Position numbers and translations under genes: made by a program. Source: Bursaphelenchus xylophilus (Eukaryota; Nematoda; Chromadorea; Rhabditida; Aphelenchoididae). From it: a stretch of DNA of 64,000 nt. The notes under the pieces are model-generated. The model searched no databases. It was not told the origin of the DNA and saw only the letters and a list, made by a program, of their open reading frames with translations. The stretch covers positions 5,332,001 through 5,396,000 of the forward strand of contig CAJFCV020000002.1 in NCBI GenBank assembly GCA_904066235.2. The letters are read 5' to 3'. Positions within the stretch are counted from its first letter, which is position 1, and each line of letters opens with the position of its first letter. Shown one piece after another: positions 1-11,303 of this stretch.

Positions 1-3000
1 TTTGGGTTCCGCATGTTTTGAGTCCATTTTGCAATGTTTGAAGGTCCGGCTGATGGGGACTTGACGGGCTGCGGGAAATGTTGCGAGTGCTCTTTCGGAG
101 CTAAACTCCAATCATTTTAGGCTTGGAATCCCTCATAGTCCATCATTATGACTGTTTCTTGCTCTTTGCCCTTGTTATGGCCACAACTTTCGCCCTGATC
201 TTCCCCATCCAATAATCGCCTTTTCGGAGTCACTTTCTTCGAATCAAGGAAGCCATGAAGCCGGTTTCGCGGAGTCACCGCTTTTGATTTGGTCCTCATT
301 CCTTATGGCTCATTACTTTTGCAGAAACGGGCGCCAGGTTGTTAAGGAGCGGGGGAATGAGCTCGTTTAAGCACAGCCTCGAATGCCGACCGAGTTTGTT
401 GGAATTCGAGAAACTTGTGTAATGACCTCGGCGGAATCACTCGGAGGCTCTGAGGAAGTTTGAATTCCGCCCCCTGAGACGCCATGACCCGATTAATGGG
501 TCATTCCAGCTAATCTCGATTCGCTTCGGCCTTTGTTTCAAACTTTTCTCCCGTCGACTGGACTATGTTACAAGTGGAGCCAATAAAAGGGCCATAAACG
601 TTTTATGCCACTTGTTGTGCGCCTTTCCCTTCCTTTTCCCTGTATATATTGTTTCTGTCATCACATTCAAATAATACGTTTGGGAACACGGACTTGATGA
701 CAAACGAAATGGGCTCTGTTGTCGTATCTGCAGCTCCATCATTCGGCAAAAAATAGCCGTCATTTGTCAGCGCCAAGCCGGGACTTTGTATTTAAATTTG
801 AACTGGGGACATTTGTATTCCGGAAAGGGGATATCCGATTAATCACATTAAGGACAACCGCATTGTCCGCGGATTCTCGCGCGTGCCAAGTTCGTGAGCA
901 TCTTATTCGAATGAAACCTCCTTTTTTACTTTCCCCATAGTCAAATTCTTATAAAAGGCCTTTTCGGCACAACACTTTTGGTCGCCGCTCTTCTTGTCCA
1001 TTCAGAGCAAACAGGTTCGGATCAGGATGTTCTAGATGGCTTGATCCCCTTTAATTCCGTCTAATCGTTTTCTGTTTGATGTCATAACAATGTTTCTTTC
1101 GCCCGTTATTTGCATATTCGATGGGCATAATATCTTTTTCTCTCCGACCGCTTAAGGCTCGCTTTAAGCTTATTTCTAGCTTTAAGGCATCCGTTTACAG
1201 GCTCTTGTAGTGACCATACGGTCTGTCGGAGTAAGTCGAGAGTGGGGTTTTATGTTCCGGACATCCTTGCGGCCAGAAGCCCATTCCGCGCATTAATTGA
1301 TCCCATTAAGGCAGCTGGCCCAACTTGTCCGATTTTACGATGATTGGGGCGATTTTTTGAATGGGTTGACAGCCTGGGTCGGCTTTTTTCACAACTTTGA
1401 TTTACTGTTTTCGGATGTGAAGGGAACTACTGTACTTTTCAAACCTTTTCGTAAGTATTTTCGAATCTTTTTCTAAGTACATCTGTTCCTAACATTAATG
1501 GCGTCTCTCCTAATTTGCCGAGTTAGTGGCGGTGATCGACGGCATTGGGCGAGATTTTTATTCGATTTATGAGTTATTCGGCGGAGAAATTATTGCGGTT
1601 TTTATTTGACCTCCACCACATTCGTGGGGTGAATTATTTTTATCGTCGTTGGGTTCTGGGCCTGATCCCAAAGACGGCCCCGGCCGACCTTTAATGATGG
1701 CCAACGCCTCATCATCAGGCGTAATGCCACGGAAAGGTTGCGGAATGAGCAAGGAGGGACCTCAACCCACGCCCCATGCATTCCCAAGTTATTCCTCGCA
1801 CATTTGCGGTGACCTCTAAACCCCTTGTTAATTGGGAGGCCTGCAGTGATGGCTCGGGGTAACCCTGACTTTTGGAGGTAATGCTTTTTCAATTTGCATA
1901 CCGGAAAATTGCTGTTTGTATTGTGCGGTAAGCAGGCGTTTCCTGGATATTTTATATAATCTATATTATTGCTCAAGACACAGCAATAATATATTGTCTT
2001 GGATCAAATCTAGGATGTTGTAGCTTCATTAATGAGGGTATTGTCTCCTACAAACGCTATGGAAATGCAACGAAAATATTCCGAGTTGCGTTTTCGGTTT
2101 CCTCTCATAAAGCGAAACCCAGGTCATCATGGTAGTCATTAACGTCGACCATGCTTAATTTGCCTCCCAAGTTTCGATCAAACTCCCCGGCTTTAATTAA
2201 AACTTTACGACTTTGTTTTTGTAACCTATCTTAACAGATAAGCGACGATGAGTAAGGGAAATCTGAGTAAGCCTTCTTTTTTGGAACAGTCGCCCGCTAC
2301 GGTACGACAAGACAAATGGAGGGACGGCGGGTGTTATCAGCCTATCTCAAGGTCCCTTTTGGGTCGGCGTGAGATCCCAGAAGACGATTAGAGGCGGTCA
2401 TTCCTTTCCTCTGACCAGAAGCCTGAAGTGCCGGCATTAAGGTGACGGGAGGGCGCGCTGGATGTTTTTGAGAGCCGAGAAGAGGGCAGCGGGTGTGAAA
2501 AGGTGATCCGATATCCTTTTTTTAATTTACGGCTTTGTGGCGTGCCAAGACAAGACAACTGTTGCAACACAATCACATAACAGCCGTATTACCCATTTAT
2601 TGTGACAGTGCGGAAACCGCGGGGGGATTTGATAAAACAGCTGATTTATGGGGATTTAATCGTTTGAGACCCGGTTTATTGGCCAGATCAAGTTATTGGG
2701 CAAGGTCTAGGAAAGGTGTAAAGGGGGTGCGGGACTCTAGACTGATTTAATTTTAATTCAAAAATTTTTAAAACTTTTTTAAATATTGTTTTAAATCTCA
2801 GAAAAGATGTCATGGCGATATCCATCTGTGTTATGCAAGTTTTACGGTCCAAATGTTATTACACGATTTATTACCGATCTCTCGGCATGTGTCTCATTTT
2901 ATGGCCCACCCAGCAGATCAAGGAGTTTGATAAAACTTCTCGAAATGTCGTGCCCAAGCCCCCTTCAGTTTATATTCCTCACCATATTTGGCACTTTTAT

Positions 3001-4025
3001 GACATATGAAAAGCGTTTCGATGGGGGTCGCGTGTTTGCTGAGATAGGCGCGGAATTGCAGGGGGCTTTGATGTAACCGCTGGGCCTATTAATTGACTTT
3101 TGATTTATTGGAAAAGATAGCGATGCTCGGGCTGATTCGATGATAATGTCGCGCTTTCTTTACGTGGCGGGTTCCAGCCGTTTTTTCGTGTTTACTTTGA
3201 CTGTCAGATTGCGAGCGATGTGAGGGAAGATGGTGATAAGAGGGATAAAAAAGGATTATCCGGGGCTAATGAAATTAGGTTAAACTCGGGAGTTGCTACT
3301 CGAAACGAGGGTGTCAAGTTCTCTGCTTTGTTGTCATTTCATTTCTTGTCAACATATGCTTGATGTAGAAATCCGAGTCCATTGATGAGCCCATTCCGCG
3401 ATCTCTTAATTCTCTTTTAATGAGGTTTGAATTCCGCGACCTTCGATCATCAAGAGCAGGTTCAGCGAGGAATTGGAGGATCGGTTTACGCATCAGCGGA
3501 CGCCTTCCAAATATGCAGGAAAAAAGTTAATTCATTGTTTTTGTGTGGCAAGGTCGTCGCGGGAGATCTGGCGGCCCGGAAGAGACGCATTGTCCGAGAG
3601 TCCCGCCCTAACACTAAGCCCTCCATGTTGTTTTGTTTCCCGGCAGGTGGAGGTCAGAGTGCGCAGAAATTTGCATGCTGGAACGAGTCCAAGTGGGCTA
3701 CTACAATGTCTCCCGCGACCCTCCGATGTCTTCTTCCTGGCCCTACACTTGTTTTTCTCGCCCATGGCTATCGCTGAGTGTCGGTTACGTAACCCACTCG
3801 AATTGTCGGACTTGAGAACCAAGAAATATTTTTTGTATTGTCATTGTTGTCGCGACTCCGCCCTTTTCTCCCCGGTCCGTTAAGCTCCGTTCGCGCAGCG
3901 CCTTTCCCTTAAACCGCAATCTCGTTAAGAATCGTTTCGTGCTTTATTGGCTTTCTTGTTTGCCGTTTCCCTAATTCTATTATGATTTCCATATGATTTA
4001 AGAAAGAAACGTGGATGAAGCCGAA
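1..4025. other. Long non-coding region upstream of the Eph receptor gene
   Basis: No open frame here resembles a protein I recognise, and none links into spliced exons with sensible codon content. A TATAAAA-like stretch lies near 951, followed by pyrimidine-rich DNA, but no gene follows it. The region is probably promoter or enhancer sequence of the downstream receptor gene, or holds a non-coding gene I cannot see. Confidence 0.5.
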
Positions 4026-4029
4026 ATGA
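4015..4029 (+). promoter_or_regulatory. Four-codon upstream ORF overlapping the Eph receptor start
   Basis: ATG at 4015 opens a frame of four codons whose TGA (4027-4029) overlaps the receptor ATG at 4026 as ATGA. If the mRNA includes this leader, ribosomes would end at the uORF exactly on the main start, a termination-reinitiation arrangement. Trans-splicing between the two ATGs would remove it, but I see no strong acceptor between them. Confidence 0.4.
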
Positions 4030-7000
4030 AACTTTGGCTCATATTCCTCATACTGATACCACTGCATAGAGCGGAAAGAATCTATTTATTGGACACTCTA
4101 AACGCTACTTCAGAGTTGGGATGGGCCGTTTATTCGTCGTTGGATATGGATGGAGTAAGTCAATCCTTGGCTGAAAAACGTCTTGTAATTTAACGGTTAT
4201 TTGAATTCACATCATTTAGACATCCTTTTAATTACGCATTCTAATTCCGTTAACCAGCATTACCGTTCAAATTACATATTTCTACTGTTTTCAGTGGTTG
4301 GAAGAGACCTACCGCAGCGAGACCAAGAATCTTAACCATCAAGCCTTCTCCACTTGTGTTGTGGAACAATCCAACTTTGAGAATTGGCTTTTACTGCCTC
4401 GAATCGAACGTCAAGAAGGCCGTCGGCTCTTCTTCGAGGTCAAATTCACCATGAGAAAATGTCACGACATCCCAAATCAGGCGTCTAAATCTGTTTGCAA
4501 AGAAACTTTAAAATTATATGCACATCCAGTCAACTCAGCGACCTTGTTACCATCTCATAATTGGCATAATTCGACTGATTGGAAGCTGGTCGAAACCTTG
4601 GCCCCCAACGAAGATAACGGCCAGATTTTTATTCAAACAACCAGTTTCGCGTTTGATGAGAGCAGTGTTTACTTTTCAATTAAGGATTCCGGGTCATGCT
4701 CGTCTGTGCTATATGTCAAAGTAAGCTTAAATTTTGTCTTACACCTTATTATATCATCCTTTCTCAGGTCTACTACGAAGTGTGTCCAGAGATGAAGAAC
4801 ACGTTGACCAAGATTCCCCGCACAATTCCAGGTGCCGATCTTCATTCTGTGGTCTCAGTTCAAGGGGAATGCATTGGCAATTCGAGTCTTGTTTCCGGTC
4901 GAAGAGATCCGCCAAAAGCTTTGTGCAAGATCGACGGGAACTGGCAGATGTTGACCGAGGAATGCCAATGCAATCCCGGCTTTATATACTCCCGCTCCGC
5001 CAACACGTGTGCCCGTAAGTCTTCCGTAATGGAGTCTTTGACCCTTCCCGCCCTCAAATTACCTTGTTAATGAGAGTTGAGACTTCCCCCAAATGGAAGA
5101 AAGGGACCTTTCCCATTATGGAGCGTGTTATGGGCGCCGGAAAGGCGTCAAATTATAACATATCCGACCCCTCTATGGCCGGAATAATTAGGCCCAGACA
5201 ATGTGCCGCCCCTTCTTTGACCTTGCGCATCGCCTTCTTGTTCATAATAACTCGATTTAAAATATTAGGATAGGGGCCCATTTGGCGGTCCCTCGCGGAA
5301 GAAAACAATCGCTTTTGTCGGCGGGGCCAAGATTCGATTATATCTAAGAGGATTAGCGATATGTTGATGGAGGGGTCCTTCAGCGAAACCGTTTCGAATT
5401 TAATAAAAGTCAAATTGAAATTAAAATTTAATCAAAAATTGAAATCTTGATGACCTTAATGATTAAAACGAAAATCTAATTTTCTCAAGTTCCCCTATGA
5501 ATATTAAAATTTTTTAATTTTAGCCTGTGGCCTGAATAGTTTCAAGCCGTCCCATGGACCAGGAGAATGTCGTCCGTGTCCTCCGAATTCCGAAGCCTCC
5601 AAGTTGGCTTCAGTTATTTGCTCTTGTCTTCCCGGCTTCTACAGGCCCTCAGGGCATTCCCATCTTCATGGATGTTTATCTCAACCGCTCGCGAATCCAG
5701 ATATTACAGTTCACGAGAGTCCCAATGCTGATGATGTTCTCTTCCCGGAGCCTTCATTCGAGCAATTAAAAGTGGGAAAGAACCTTTTTCTGGTGTTATG
5801 TTCAACATTAGTTTTGTTGAGTGTAACTATGTTTGGATTGATGGTTATCTGCTACAAGAAGAGCTGTCAGAAGAGGAAACAATTCAGTGATTTGGATGTT
5901 TTGGACACTTATAAACAAGGAACTTTGACTCCAGATTACGGACCTAACTCGAAGAGCGCCTTTTCCAATACTTTTCAGAGAAAATGTAAGTCATCCTTGA
6001 TATTGTTTACAATCTTTTTTGCAAGTCTAATGCCTTTTTATTTTTAGTAAACGTCCCGTTGATCCCCGCTTACAGCACGAGCCCCCGCTCTGGCGGAATT
6101 GTCAATAGATACAAGCCCTATGTGGATCCCACAACATACGAAAATCCCCGAGATGCTCTGGCTGAATTTACGAATGAAATTCCTCCAGAAAATGTTGAAG
6201 TGACCCGAACAATTGGTGCCGGAGAGTTCGGGGAAGTATGTTCTGGCCGTCTGAAGGTCGAGAATGTCTATGGAGGAGTTGTTCAGCAGATTGTGGCTGT
6301 AAAAACTCTACTTCCCGGTAGTACTGACAAAGCTAAGGCCGATTTCCTTGCCGAAGCTTCTATTATGGGCCAATTTGAACATGACAATGTCATCAAGTTG
6401 GTCGGGGTTGTTACCAAATCTGAGCCAGTAATGATCTTGACCGAGTACATGTTGAATGGATCACTAGATAAATTCTTGAGGGATAATGATGATGGGAAGA
6501 TTACGGTACCTCAACTCATTGAAATGATGCATGGGATTGCTTGTGGAATGAAATATCTGACTGATAAAGGATATGTGCATAGAGTGAGTGGAAGGTTATA
6601 TTTTTAGTCATCATTTTTAGGACTTGGCCGCCAGAAATGTCCTTGTCGATGATCGTTTGACCTGTAAAATTGCTGACTTCGGCCTCAGTCGTGGAGTTGG
6701 CGCTTCCTCGGAACAAGAATACACAACTCAAGGAGGGAAGATTCCGATTCGGTGGACAGCCCCTGAGGCGATATCTCATAACAAATACACAGCTGCGTCT
6801 GACGTCTGGAGCTTCGGCGTTGTGATGTGGGAGGTCTGTTCTTTCGGAGAACGACCATATTGGGATTGGACCAACCATAAAGTGATCCAAGAAGTTCAGG
6901 GGGGATTCCGGTTGCCCAGACCCATGGATTGTCCTGTTTCTTTGCATGAAGTCATGTTGGAATGTTGGCAACAAGAACGTCATAAAAGACCGAGTTTTGA

Positions 7001-7603
7001 GCAGCTGGTTCAACGGTTGTCGGCGTTGTTGCATCAAGCTCAGGAGGAAGTGTAAGTTAGACTTTAAACAATTAAAACTTTAAACAGTTTTTTAAATTTT
7101 TAACTGAAAAATCATCTTGATGACATTTCAGTTCCTACAGCATGGTGATTGAGAACTCCCCGTCTCTAATGCACCCTCGCCCGTCGCCTCCAATGACCGC
7201 TCCTCCAGTTCTAACCCTCCCAAATTTCCTCAGGCTTCACAATCTTGTACATTACATTGAAGTTTTGAATAGGAATGGAATCACAACAGTAGAGCGTCTT
7301 ACTGAGACTCCTTATGGAGACCTTATTTCAATCGGTCTTCATGAAGCAGATGCCCGAAGATTAATCCAATATTCCATCCCTCCATGCCGCCTCAGTTGTA
7401 CTACGGATGGGGTTAATCCCGCAGGTCCGGGATATCTTATCTCCGGAGGAACTTTGAGACAAAATCGATCGCCTTTGCTGTCACGGTCATCGATAGGAAC
7501 CAACCACACGACGTTAACAACCTCCAGTCATGGCTCAGCGGGATCTCCTCCCAATCTGACGGTAAATCGGAAATCGCCGAGAGAACAGGGATTCCTTGTG
7601 TAA
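4026..7603 (+). CDS. vab-1: Eph receptor tyrosine kinase (VAB-1 orthologue) lacking FNIII repeats
   Basis: Membrane receptor for ephrins. Exons 4026-4154, 4295-4720, 4768-5014, 5524-5985, 6048-6583, 6621-7051 and 7132-7603 give 900 residues. In order: signal peptide ([16 protein letters not shown]), ephrin-binding domain, cysteine-rich/EGF-like segment, one membrane helix ([20 protein letters not shown]), juxtamembrane tyrosines ([10 protein letters not shown]), kinase domain and SAM domain. The kinase has the glycine loop GAGEFGEV, lysine in AVKTLL, HRDLAARN (split by an intron) and DFG, so it should be active. The protein ends in GFLV, a possible class II PDZ ligand. The EGF-like part and the membrane helix lie in the same exon only about 30 residues apart, so the two fibronectin III domains usual in Eph receptors are absent. 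The start at 4026 was chosen for its signal peptide; the in-frame GTG at 4011 is ignored. Confidence 0.93.
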
Positions 7604-7824
7604 TCGGCTTTAAGTCATCACTGGCCATACCACCATGATACTTATCTTCCACATTCCCAGTGCGATGCCCATTTCCACGGCATCCTGTGATCTTCTTCAT
7701 CTAGGTCTTTCTAATCCCAAGTGCCTTTAAAATCAGTCCCAACTGCCTATTCATGATCTCTGCCCTCAATCTCCTTGTTGTATCATATTTATGTAGGTCT
7801 TGTGCACATATTTTGTACGGAACT

Positions 7825-7908
7825 GGGACGATTGGGGAAAAAGACGATTGGGGAAAGGGACGATTGGGGAAAAAGACGATTGGGGAAAAGTACGATTGGG
7901 GAAACCGA
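7825..7908 (+). repeat. Five tandem copies of a 16-bp G-rich unit at the fold-back element's left end
   Basis: The unit is ACGATTGGGGAAA plus three variable bases (GGG, AAG or AGT), repeated five times. The inverted counterpart at about 10066-10112 has three copies, so the two arms differ by one 32-base pair of units. Regularly spaced GGGG runs could in principle form a quadruplex with long loops. Confidence 0.8.
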
Positions 7909-8145
7909 AAAGTATTATTTTTCTTCTATGCAAATGTCGAAGTTAGGATAATCGAGGGTGCTCATTTCGAATATCGGGTTTATTTTTTCTGAACATTACT
8001 AGTTTTCCTTAAGTAGTACTGTTAAGTACTAATTTTTTAAAAATTTTCGAAAAATACTGGATTTAGGGGATTTCGAAGGTGCTGGTTTCAAAAACCATGT
8101 TCATTTTTCCTCTAGTACTATATAGTACTATTCTGATACTATATA

Positions 8146-9523
8146 CAGTGCGTCCCAGGTTTTTGGTTCCACCCCATTTTTTGATCATATCCCTGGGGGT
8201 TTTTTCTCAAATGCCATGAAATTTTACACAAGTGTTAACCGACCTTTGAGAATAAGCTACGCGAAGTTTCATCCCAATTGGCTTCAGTACTCTGACGTTA
8301 CAGCGATTTTTTTTAAATTTTGGGTGTCCCAGGTTTTTGGTTCCACGTGGAAATTTGCGAGTTTTTTGGTCCGGTTTTGAACCAACCTGCTCTTAATACT
8401 ATTCATCTTGTACTCTGTAGTATTAGAAAGGGTATTACATTCGTATCTGCCGTACTTTTTCGACGGAGTGGCGCTATGAGCCATCTGCGACCTTGTACAT
8501 GAGATAAAGATTGGTTCTGAAAAAAATGTCAGTCAGGCTGTTTTTTGGGCATTAAACTTGCCAATGCTGTTAAATTACACAGTGTGCATCTACTTAACGA
8601 AAAAAAGTAGCTTGATCAATGATCTCGAGTATTTTCTTGGCATCTCATCTTCAACAAGTAGCTACCGTAACACTTTATACCCCGAATTACCAAGAGGAAT
8701 GGACGAGAATCACAAAATTTGATATGCAAATTTGAACGCAGCGTGCCTGAAAACGTAATGCTACAATCATTAGCCGTTTCAGAATAAATCGGGTCTGTAA
8801 AGTTCGTTCTACAAAAAAATAGGCCAAAATAGGCTTGCTTTTACCCATTTTTCCTTGAACCAACCACCTGCGGCAGATTGAACATTTAAGCAAGAAATAA
8901 GATACAGCTATAGGTTTATTAACATGCTGAGTTTGATTTTCGGGGCAAAAAGTTCCTATAGATAGTAATTTTCTGTGCTTTTAGGGCCTTTGAAGGTTAC
9001 TGTAGAAGGTAAACCGTAGCTTAAGTGACTTAAAACGTCGATTAAATGACTTCAAACTAATCGGTATCGGTTTGTTTTACATCTTGCATTTGGTACAAGT
9101 AGTCTAAGTTGTTTCTTGCGGGAAATAAATCACTAATAGGAATTTTTTTTAAAACCAATGTTTACCTGATGTACGAGGTCGGAGATGGCTCGTGGGGTCA
9201 CTCCGTTGAAAAAGTACGGCAGATACGAATGTAATACCCTTTCTAATACTACAGAGTACAAGATGAATAGTATTCAGAGCAGGTTGGTTCAAAACCGGAC
9301 CAAAAAACTCGCAAATTTCCACGTGGAACTAAAAACCTGGGACACCCAAAATTTTAAAAAAATCGCCATGACGTCAGAGTACTGAAGCCAATTGGGATGA
9401 AACTTCGCATAGCTTATTCTCAAAGGTTGGTTAACACTTGTGTAAAATTTCATGGCATTTGAGAAAAAACCCCCAGAGATATGATCAAAAAATGGGGTGG
9501 AACCAAAAACCTGGGACGCACTG
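8146..9523. mobile_element. Non-autonomous Tc1/mariner-type element with ~380-bp TIRs
   Basis: It begins CAGTGCGTCCCAGG and ends in its complement, each end flanked by TA (8144-8145 and 9524-9525), the classic Tc1/mariner target. The inverted repeats span about 8146-8527 and 9143-9523. Inside each repeat a second copy of the terminal motif (TGTCCCAGG...) lies 174 bases from the end (left about 8324-8346, right about 9323-9345). Tc3 of C. elegans has a comparable pair of transposase sites. The 0.6-kb interior has no transposase-length frame. Confidence 0.87.
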
Positions 9524-10127
9524 TAGTATGAGGTCAAAATATGGCTTTTGACGTTAATGGTGTTGTTTTGATGCTTAGTACTCTTCAAAAACACGTTTTA
9601 AAGACTTGGTGCTATATAGTACTACCTGATACTATGTAGTACGAGGTGTAAAGTTGGCCTTTAGGCGTTCGTGGTGTTGTTCTGGTGCTTAGTACGCCTA
9701 TTTTTACTTCGTACTACATAGTATCAGACAGTACTATATAGCACCAAGTCTTTAAAACGTGTTTTTGAAGAGTACTAAGCATCAAAACAACACCATTAAC
9801 GTCAAAAGCCATATTTTGACCTCGTACTATATAGTATCAGAATAGTACTATATAGTACTAGAGGAAAAATGAACATGATTTTCGAAATCAGCACCCTCGA
9901 AAACCCCTATATCCAGTATTTTTAGAAAAATTTCAAAAATTACTACTTTACAGTACTACTTAAGGAAAAAAGTAAGAATCAAAAAAATGAATGTCATTTT
10001 CGAAATGAGCACCCTCGATTATCCTAACTTCGACATTTGCATGGAAGAAAAATAATACTTTTCGGTTTCCCCAATCGTACTTTTCCCCAATCGTCTTTTT
10101 CCCCAATCGTCCAACTCCGATTTTGTA

Positions 10128-11303
10128 CAGTTTATATAATATCATTGGAAAGCGTGTATTTTAATTATTACAGAGTTTATAAAGATTTGAACCTAATTTG
10201 AATATGTTTTATACAGATTAGAAGAATTAATCATTATTTTCTGACCAGAAAAAATGACAACTGAGACTTATTACTTGAATTTGGGACATCAATTATCAAA
10301 TCCCAAGTGTTCCGAGCGACAAGTCTTAAAGATCTTCTTAAAAGAACTTAAAGAATGACCCTAAGTATGAGCTAAATACATCGTTTCTCAAGTGCCTGGA
10401 AGAAGAGACCGCCAACTTGCTCTCAGTTGGATCTCAGATATTACAATAGGGCATGACGTAAGGGGATAAGCGCCGGGTCTGTCCAACTATATTGTACATG
10501 CATGTTTAATGGATGGCATATGGATTATTGAGTATAATAGTCTCGCGAGAATACATAAGGCTTATGTAATTGAAGCGTGTTTAAATAATGTTTGACCTCC
10601 CCTTATTAGCCATCAAAACGGGGTCACTGAATTAGCAATCCCGGGAGAATTCATTCCAAAATTTTGGGTGCAACATGCCCTAAGTACAAGGTCCAAGATA
10701 ATAACCGCGACAAATTCAATTTGCTGCTATGCTTTGGTAAAATAAGTAATATCCAGCTATTTTACGAATTCTATAGCCAAGTCTAGGTCATTCTCAAGGC
10801 AATCCTGTTCCATAAACTTCTTGGATGAAATGAAGCGCATCTGATTGGAGATCAAGGGAAAAGAGCCTTGGAAGGCGGATATGCAAATGAGATGGCATTG
10901 TATTATGCCGCTGATGAGACAACACTTTTACGACACCTTAAAAGAGAAATCCCCGAACAAGATTAATGATTCCAGCGAACGGAAAACTCTCAAGATCCGA
11001 AATAAAAGCGAGGTTAACGACCAAGATCGCCACAAACTTGGAGGGAAGACGACAAAAAAAGTGGGCATTACTGTTTACTCTGGGTTAATGGTATTCTAAA
11101 CTCTTTACAAAATAAATTTGAAAATTCAAAAAAATATAAATATTCAAATACCCATCTCAACCTCCTTCAATCCAAAGAATCCATAAAATTTGCCAATCAA
11201 ATAAATTGACTGCAAATTCGATCCAATAACGGTGAATGCACTTTCAACTTTTTCCTCTCCTCAATAGCGACTCTACAACAAGCATTAATCATCATTAAAC
11301 GGC
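10128..11303. other. AT-rich intergenic sequence
   Basis: It lies between the fold-back element and the 3' end of the TTC38 gene. I found no protein with recognisable homology; the longest frame (84 residues at 10845-11099) is low-complexity and lysine-rich with no splice partners. Confidence 0.5.

Larger units (their letters stand above)
7818..10119. mobile_element. Large fold-back (palindromic) element with 8-bp target duplication
   Basis: The two ends are inverted copies: CGGAACTGGGACGATTGGGG on the left against CGGAGTTGGACGATTGGGG on the complement of the right. The direct repeat ATTTTGTA flanks it at 7810-7817 and 10120-10127. Arms of about 400 bases pair (7818-8143 plus 9526-9644 against 9712-10119) around a short loop near 9645-9711. 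No transposase frame is visible, so it is non-autonomous. An 8-bp duplication fits hAT-like insertion, but the termini do not let me assign a superfamily. The left arm is interrupted by a second transposon. Confidence 0.85.

Noticed and set aside
8687..8893. Possible transposase remnant inside the Tc1-type element
   Set aside because: The 68-residue minus-strand frame shows no DDE/DDD or helix-turn-helix motif that I can identify.
10845..11099. 84-residue lysine-rich frame
   Set aside because: Low-complexity translation of AT-rich intergenic DNA without exon partners.
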